Source: Brevibacillus laterosporus DSM 25
GTDB lineage: Bacteria; Bacillota; Bacilli; Brevibacillales; Brevibacillaceae
Reading direction: 5' to 3'
DNA: 64,000 nucleotides
Assembly (NCBI RefSeq): GCF_002706795.1
Contig: NZ_CP017705.1
Location: 2,492,501-2,556,500, forward strand
Shown one piece after another: positions 59,512-64,000 of the stretch. The notes under the pieces are model-generated. The model was not told the DNA's origin and searched no databases. It was given only the letters and a program-made list of their open reading frames with translations. The number at the start of each line of letters is the position of its first letter. Position 1 is the stretch's first letter. A program made the translations under genes and the position numbers.

Positions 59512-61671
59512 ATGGATGTTAAACAAATGGCTGCCACCCTTGCACGAGAACTAGGTGTAGGTGTTCAGCAGGTTGTACAAACAATAACCTTACTGGATGA
59601 AGGGAATACCGTTCCATTTATTTCTCGCTATAGGAAAGAAATGACTGGTCAATTAGACGAAACACAAATACGGGATATTGAAGAGCGTGTACGCTATTTA
59701 CGAAATTTAGTTACCCGAAAAGAAGAGGTTCTTCGTTTAATTGAAGAACAAGGAAAGCTAACAGAAGAATTATCAATCGCTATTCAAAAGGCCACCAAAC
59801 TTCAGGAGGTGGAGGATCTTTATCGTCCCTATAAGCAAAAGCGTCGTACACGTGCTACGATTGCCAAAGAAAGGGGATTGGAGCCTCTTGCCACCTATCT
59901 ACTTTCCTTACCACAGACAGGTGATCTTGCCTCAGAAGCTAGTCGCTATTTAGACAGTGAAAAAGGCGTTGAAACCGTAGAAGATGCCCTGCAAGGTGCA
60001 ATGGATATTATTGCTGAACAAATCTCCGATGATGCAGAGTATCGTAAATGGATTCGTGAAAAAACATTCATGAAAGCTGTCTTACTTACGGATCAAAAGG
60101 AAAAAGAAGAAGACGGAAAAAATGTTTACGAAATGTATTATAGCTATTCAGAGCCTGTCAAAAAAGTGGTTCCTCATCGCATTCTTGCCATCAATCGTGG
60201 TGAAAAAGAAGGAATTTTAAAGGTTTCATTAGAAGCACCTGTGGAAGATATAACTGCATTTCTCCAGAGAAAAATACTTACTCAGAAGACAATTGTTGAG
60301 GATTTAATAAAGCAAACAATCGAGGATAGCTACAAGCGTTTAATTGCTCCTTCAATTGAACGTGAAGTAAGAAACGAATTGACGGAGGTAGCTGAAGAGA
60401 GAGCAATTCACATCTTTGCTGAGAATCTACGCAATTTGTTGCTCCAGTCTCCGTTTAAAGGAAAAGTGGTACTAGGTGTTGATCCTGCTTTTCGAACAGG
60501 CTGTAAGCTTGCTGTTGTGGATGATACGGGTAAAAAACTATACATAAATGTTATTTATCCAACTCCACCAGTAAACAAAGTCAAAGAAGCTAGCGAAACA
60601 GTGGAAAAAGTTATTAAAGAATATCAAGTAGATGTAGTGGCAATCGGGAATGGTACAGCTTCAAGGGAGACAGAGCAGTTTATTGCTGACGTACTAAAAG
60701 AAGTGAAGCGAGATGTTTCCTATATCATTGTGAATGAAGCAGGAGCCTCTGTGTATTCGGCATCAGCGTTAGCCAAAGAAGAATTTCCTGATTTGGACGT
60801 AGCAGAAAGAAGTGCTATCTCTATTGCTCGTCGTTTACAAGATCCGCTGGCTGAATTGGTAAAAATCGATCCAAAATCAGTAGGTGTTGGACAATATCAG
60901 CATGATGTATCCCAAACTCGTTTAGCAGAGAGTCTTGAATTTGTTGTGTCGTCGGCAGTTAATCACGTCGGAGTGGATGTGAATACAGCTTCCGCTTCTT
61001 TGCTTCAATATGTATCCGGTGTAAACAAGCAAGTAGCATCAAATATTGTGAAGCTACGTGAAGAGAATGGAAAGTTTAAAAACCGATCCCAATTAAAAAA
61101 GGTACCGCGATTGGGGGCTAAAACCTATGAGCAATGCATCGGCTTCTTACGTGTTATGGACGGAGATAATTCTCTTGATCGTACTCCTATTCATCCCGAG
61201 TCATACGAGGTTACGTATAAGCTGTTAAAACACTTACAAATCCAGCCTGAGGAGATTGGCAGTGACCCTTGTAAGAAACAGGTAATGAATATGTCATTAC
61301 CACAAATGGCAGCAGAGCTTGAGATAGGTGAACCGACGCTACAAGATATTGTAGATAGCCTTTTGCGTCCAGGTCGTGATCCGCGCGATGAGCTACCAAA
61401 GCCACTTTTAAGTAAAGATGTTTTGAAGTTAACGGACCTTAGCAAGGGTATGAAGATGCAGGGTACGATTCGTAATGTGGTCGACTTTGGTGCATTTGTT
61501 GATATCGGACTAAAAAATGATGGGCTTATTCATATTTCACAATTGAAAAAGGGCTTCGTAAAACATCCTCTTGATGTTGTAGGCGTTGGAGATATCGTTG
61601 ATGTCTGGGTGATGGATGTTGATGAGAAACGTCAGCGTGTTGGTATGACTATGATTTCTCCAGTAGAATAG
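59512..61671 (+). CDS. tex: RNA-binding transcription accessory protein Tex (S1 domain)
   Basis: 719 aa, normal for the family. The N-terminal Tex domain starts with the VPFISRYRKEMTG motif, followed by a YqgF/RNase-H-like domain (VLGVDPAFRTGCKLAVVD), a helix-hairpin-helix part (NGKFKNRSQLKKVPRLG) and a C-terminal S1 domain (GMKMQGTIRNVVDFGAFVDI). It is a nucleic-acid-binding factor, also linked to sporulation and toxin expression in some Firmicutes. GGGAGG precedes the ATG. Confidence 0.95.
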   Translation: MDVKQMAATLARELGVGVQQVVQTITLLDEGNTVPFISRYRKEMTGQLDETQIRDIEERVRYLRNLVTRKEEVLRLIEEQGKLTEELSIAIQKATKLQEVEDLYRPYKQKRRTRATIAKERGLEPLATYLLSLPQTGDLASEASRYLDSEKGVETVEDALQGAMDIIAEQISDDAEYRKWIREKTFMKAVLLTDQKEKEEDGKNVYEMYYSYSEPVKKVVPHRILAINRGEKEGILKVSLEAPVEDITAFLQRKILTQKTIVEDLIKQTIEDSYKRLIAPSIEREVRNELTEVAEERAIHIFAENLRNLLLQSPFKGKVVLGVDPAFRTGCKLAVVDDTGKKLYINVIYPTPPVNKVKEASETVEKVIKEYQVDVVAIGNGTASRETEQFIADVLKEVKRDVSYIIVNEAGASVYSASALAKEEFPDLDVAERSAISIARRLQDPLAELVKIDPKSVGVGQYQHDVSQTRLAESLEFVVSSAVNHVGVDVNTASASLLQYVSGVNKQVASNIVKLREENGKFKNRSQLKKVPRLGAKTYEQCIGFLRVMDGDNSLDRTPIHPESYEVTYKLLKHLQIQPEEIGSDPCKKQVMNMSLPQMAAELEIGEPTLQDIVDSLLRPGRDPRDELPKPLLSKDVLKLTDLSKGMKMQGTIRNVVDFGAFVDIGLKNDGLIHISQLKKGFVKHPLDVVGVGDIVDVWVMDVDEKRQRVGMTMISPVE

Positions 61672-61737
61672 CCTACAAAACAACATTTTGTAAGCAAATT
61701 GATTTTTTAGTAATATTTTACGTTCTCTACTCGGACA

Positions 61738-61772
61738 AAAAAGCCGTCCTATTCTTCAGGGCGGCTACTTTG
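61738..61772 (-). terminator. Terminator of cmpA (minus strand)
   Basis: Arms AGCCGTCCT/AGGGCGGCT around the cmpA stop codon; a run of T follows on the minus strand. Confidence 0.7.
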
Positions 61773-61874
61773 TTTTTCTAAATATAGAAACCAACAGCTG
61801 TTTAGCAATCGAATTTGTCTTACATCCTTCCCAAAGAAGGCGCGTTGTAGCTGTTTACGCATCCATTGTGGCAT
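61749..61874 (-). CDS. cmpA: Cortex morphogenetic protein CmpA
   Basis: 41 aa: MPQWMRKQLQRAFFGKD followed by QIRLLNSCWFLYLEKQ. It closely matches the 37-aa B. subtilis CmpA pattern (MPxWxKKQxQ-x-A-F, then Q-I-K-L-L-N-x-C-W). CmpA is a SpoIVA-checkpoint adaptor that represses cortex synthesis and is degraded by ClpXP once the coat is properly built. GCAGGAGGT lies 7 nt before the ATG. Its place after tex and before the SprT-like gene is the standard one. Confidence 0.92.
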   Translation of the reverse strand: MPQWMRKQLQRAFFGKDVRQIRLLNSCWFLYLEKQSSRPEE

Positions 61875-61989
61875 AAAAAATACCTCCTGCGCTTTCTTAC
61901 TTGCATTGTATGCAGGAAGAAAGGCAGAGGTACTTTGTCTGTGTAGGTAATAACCTAATTCTATGTCTGAGTATGGTGTAGAATTAGTT

Positions 61990-62325
61990 CTATTCGTCTT
62001 CTGCTAAACCTTCTAGTTGTGCTTGTAGAGCACGAATTTCGGTTAATAATGAACGGAGTGGGTATTCTGTTTCATTCAGACAGGAAAAGCTGGACTCTAA
62101 CTCATTCAAATAGGAGAGACCGTCTACGATCTTTAGTTCCTGTGTAAGGAGTTCAAGTTCACTACATTCGCTTAGCATATTTGGTAATTCTGGTCTAGTG
62201 ACTACGGTTAATTTGTTATGTTCTTTTTGCAGTCGTTTAAGCAGGGCTAAAAGCTGATACATATGTGATGACGGCATTTGTACAAAAAAAAGCCCGCTCT
62301 TCTTTTGTAAAAGTAGATAACGCAT
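61990..62325 (-). CDS. Unknown small helical protein
   Basis: 111 aa, soluble. A short hydrophobic start (MRYLLLQKKSGLFFVQM) precedes helical segments rich in Leu and Glu (LLALLKRLQKEH, SECSELELLTQEL, LLTEIRALQAQLEGL) with heptad spacing, so a coiled coil is likely. ATG 62325 has GGAGG just upstream. It lies between cmpA and the SprT-like gene. Not recognised. Confidence 0.55.
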   Translation of the reverse strand: MRYLLLQKKSGLFFVQMPSSHMYQLLALLKRLQKEHNKLTVVTRPELPNMLSECSELELLTQELKIVDGLSYLNELESSFSCLNETEYPLRSLLTEIRALQAQLEGLAEDE

Positions 62326-62445
62326 AGGAGCCTCCATCTTTAAATTGACTTGCGTTCATGCACAAGTGTAGCGTATCCTTCAAGAAGAATTCAAGAGATT
62401 TTGTTATAGTAAGTACAGTCGGAAAAGACTTAGGGGGAGACGTGT

Positions 62446-62910
62446 GTGAACGACAAGGAATTGCAAAAACTAGTTGAAGAGATATCTGTACGTGATTTTG
62501 CCAAACCGTTTCGTCACAATGCTCGGTTTAACTCCCGTTTGCGCACGACTGGTGGTAGATATTTGTTACGCACTCATGATCTTGAGTTTAATCCCCTTCA
62601 TCTTCAAGAGCATGGTGAGGAAGAATTGATTGGTATAATTAAGCATGAACTATGCCATTATCACCTTCATCTGGAAGGAAAGGGCTATCGACATCGTGAT
62701 CAGGATTTCATTCAATTATTACAACAGGTAGGCGGAGCAAGATATTGCTCCAGACTTAACGGACAAAAAATCGTACTACCATATCGCTATCAATTAATCT
62801 GCACGGATTGTGGATTCTTGTATAAAAGAAAGAAAAATATTAATCCAGCTCGCTATGTTTGTGGCAGATGTCGTGGTAAATTACGAATCGAGCCTTTGTC
62901 ACAGGGATAG
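62446..62910 (+). CDS. SprT-like zinc protein (YdcK)
   Basis: 154 aa. HELCHYHLHLEGKGYRHRD gives the HExxH metal site, and a C-terminal zinc ribbon has two CxxC pairs (CTDCGF and CGRCRG). SprT-like proteins are putative metalloproteases, role in bacteria unclear. GTG start behind GGGGGA. Same neighbourhood as B. subtilis ydcK. Confidence 0.92.
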   Translation: MNDKELQKLVEEISVRDFAKPFRHNARFNSRLRTTGGRYLLRTHDLEFNPLHLQEHGEEELIGIIKHELCHYHLHLEGKGYRHRDQDFIQLLQQVGGARYCSRLNGQKIVLPYRYQLICTDCGFLYKRKKNINPARYVCGRCRGKLRIEPLSQG

Positions 62911-62975
62911 GAGCGCGCCTTTACATGCCATTTTCGACAAGGCTATAATAAAAAGAATGGAGGAATGGCAAGGCA

Positions 62976-63446
62976 ATGACGTATGAATTTGAGTTTACTA
63001 GTCAGCAAGCAACTCAAGAATTTGCAGAAAAACTAGCTCAGTTGTTGATGCCAGGAGATTTCTTGGCGTTGGAAGGGAATTTGGGAGCTGGTAAAACTAC
63101 GTTTACACAAGGACTAGCACGGGGGCTCGGGGTGAAACGTGTGGTGAATAGCCCAACCTTTACAATTATAAAAGAGTATGCTGGACGTTTGCCACTTTAT
63201 CATATGGATGTATACCGGGTCGCCGATCAGGTGGATGATTTAGGTCTTGATGAGTATTTTTATGGAGATGGTGTTTGTGTGGTAGAATGGGCCTCTTTGA
63301 TTCCTGATCATGTACCAGAGGATCGAATAACGATTCATTTGCTTCAACAAGAAGAGAATGTTCGCCTATGCCGACTTGAGGTAGTGGGGAAACGAAGTGA
63401 ACAGGTAGGTAAGGAGATTGATCAACATGTGCATGCTGGCAATTGA
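62976..63446 (+). CDS. tsaE: tRNA threonylcarbamoyladenosine biosynthesis ATPase TsaE
   Basis: 156 aa. P-loop GNLGAGKTTFTQG, then NSPTFTIIKEY and YHMDVYR, typical of TsaE (YdiB). It works with TsaB and TsaD to put the t6A modification on ANN-decoding tRNAs. AATGGAGG precedes the ATG. Overlaps tsaB by 20 nt. Confidence 0.96.
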   Translation: MTYEFEFTSQQATQEFAEKLAQLLMPGDFLALEGNLGAGKTTFTQGLARGLGVKRVVNSPTFTIIKEYAGRLPLYHMDVYRVADQVDDLGLDEYFYGDGVCVVEWASLIPDHVPEDRITIHLLQQEENVRLCRLEVVGKRSEQVGKEIDQHVHAGN

Positions 63447-64000
63447 TACTTCCAATCTCGTGCTTAGCGTCGCTGTGGTCGATGATTCACGAGTACTAGG
63501 GGAGTGGACAAGTAATCTAAACAAAAATCATTCCGTCACCGTAATGGACGGGATCTCCATGTTACTAGATGAGCTGAATATTGACCCGGCAGCATTGACA
63601 GGAATTGCTGTAGCTAAGGGGCCTGGTTCCTACACAGGTGTTCGAATTGGGGTAGCCACAGCGAAAAGCATGGCCTGGTCTCTCGGGATTCCTGTTATTG
63701 GTATTTCTAGTTTAGAAGCAGTTGGAATGAATGCTCTGACTTTTACAGGTGGAATTGTCCCGCTATTTGATGCAAGGCGAGGTCAGGTATATACAGGCCT
63801 GTATCGAAGCAAAGACTGTCAGACGCTAGACGTTTTGCTTCATGAGCGAATTATATTGCTTACAGATTGGTTGGACATGCTTCAACAAGAAACAGATGGT
63901 GAGCCATTGTTATTTTTAGGAGAAGATTTGGACAAACATCGTGAAGTCATTATAAATGTGCTAGGGAAAAAGGCGATGTTTGCAACTCCTGCCCTAAATC
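63427..64000 (+). CDS. tsaB: tRNA threonylcarbamoyladenosine biosynthesis protein TsaB (3' end outside window)
   Basis: 191 codons are visible. MLAIDTSNLVLSVAVVDD is followed by NKNHSVTVMDGISMLL, AVAKGPGSYTGVRIGVATAK and PLFDARRGQVYTG, the normal TsaB (YdiC) blocks with its ASKHA fold. The ATG at 63427 lies inside tsaE in another frame; ATG 63433 is an alternative. The gene has no stop before the window ends. Confidence 0.95.
   Translation, partial: MCMLAIDTSNLVLSVAVVDDSRVLGEWTSNLNKNHSVTVMDGISMLLDELNIDPAALTGIAVAKGPGSYTGVRIGVATAKSMAWSLGIPVIGISSLEAVGMNALTFTGGIVPLFDARRGQVYTGLYRSKDCQTLDVLLHERIILLTDWLDMLQQETDGEPLLFLGEDLDKHREVIINVLGKKAMFATPALN

Overview
The window reads as chromosome of an endospore-forming Gram-positive bacterium of the Paenibacillales, most like Brevibacillus (my inference from gene content, moderate AT richness and many TTG/GTG starts behind strong GGAGG sites; no database was searched). 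Spore genes are scattered through it: a collagen-like spore-surface protein, a gamma-type SASP, YtaF, CmpA, a GerM-domain lipoprotein and a YdcC-like lipoprotein. The order ydcC - alr - ndoAI - ndoA - tex - cmpA - sprT-like - tsaE - tsaB is a conserved Bacillales neighbourhood.

Layout. 1-2.3 kb: the 3' part of a 23S rRNA gene, then eleven tRNA genes with no 5S gene between. 2.3-4.2 kb: a small accessory patch with a broken small ORF and a collagen-like gene, closed by a decayed copy of the 3' half of the last tRNA-Gly. 4.3-7.5 kb: signal peptidase I, a LuxR-type two-component pair, and a clpP fragment lacking its first third. 7.6-12 kb: YdjO-like zinc-finger protein, cupin protein, a frameshifted nitronate monooxygenase, then citR and citA. 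12-15.5 kb (minus strand): MoxR ATPase, DUF58 protein and a DUF4129 membrane protein. 15.8-19.2 kb: a second two-component pair with a degenerate HD-GYP membrane protein. 19.2-20.5 kb: a complete IS3-family element. 20.7-24 kb: a cluster of secreted coiled-coil proteins sharing an N-terminal motif, ending in its own signal peptidase I. 24.4-28.4 kb: cytochrome bd oxidase (cydAB), rhodanese, YtkA-like lipoprotein and SCO1. 28.5-32.3 kb: pstSCAB behind a PhoP-box-like array. 32.5-42.9 kb: RNase J, bacilliredoxin, YtaF, Ca2+-type P-ATPase, LCP protein and metNIQ. 43-49.6 kb: a minus-strand pair of an E1/ThiF-like adenylating enzyme and an M50 metalloprotease, both with PqqD/RRE-like N-termini, divergent from two tandem oligopeptide-binding lipoproteins. 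49.7-55.3 kb: spore and wall genes, a second pstB and a SASP. 55.5 kb to the end: the ydcC-to-tsaB block.

How the genes work together. Several units are textbook (pstSCAB phosphate import, metNIQ methionine import, cydAB respiration with copper/sulfur accessory proteins, the alr/ndoAI/ndoA block). The best candidates for something undescribed are (1) the ThiF-like plus M50 protease pair at 43.0-45.4 kb, which looks like a minimal peptide-modification module without the usual partner enzymes, facing two orphan peptide-binding proteins across an intergenic region with a duplicated regulatory-looking element; and (2) the 20.7-24.0 kb secreted-protein cluster, whose three exported products share the motif D-V-x2-Q-L-x2-W-Y-x-Q or a close variant directly after the signal peptide and travel with a signal peptidase.
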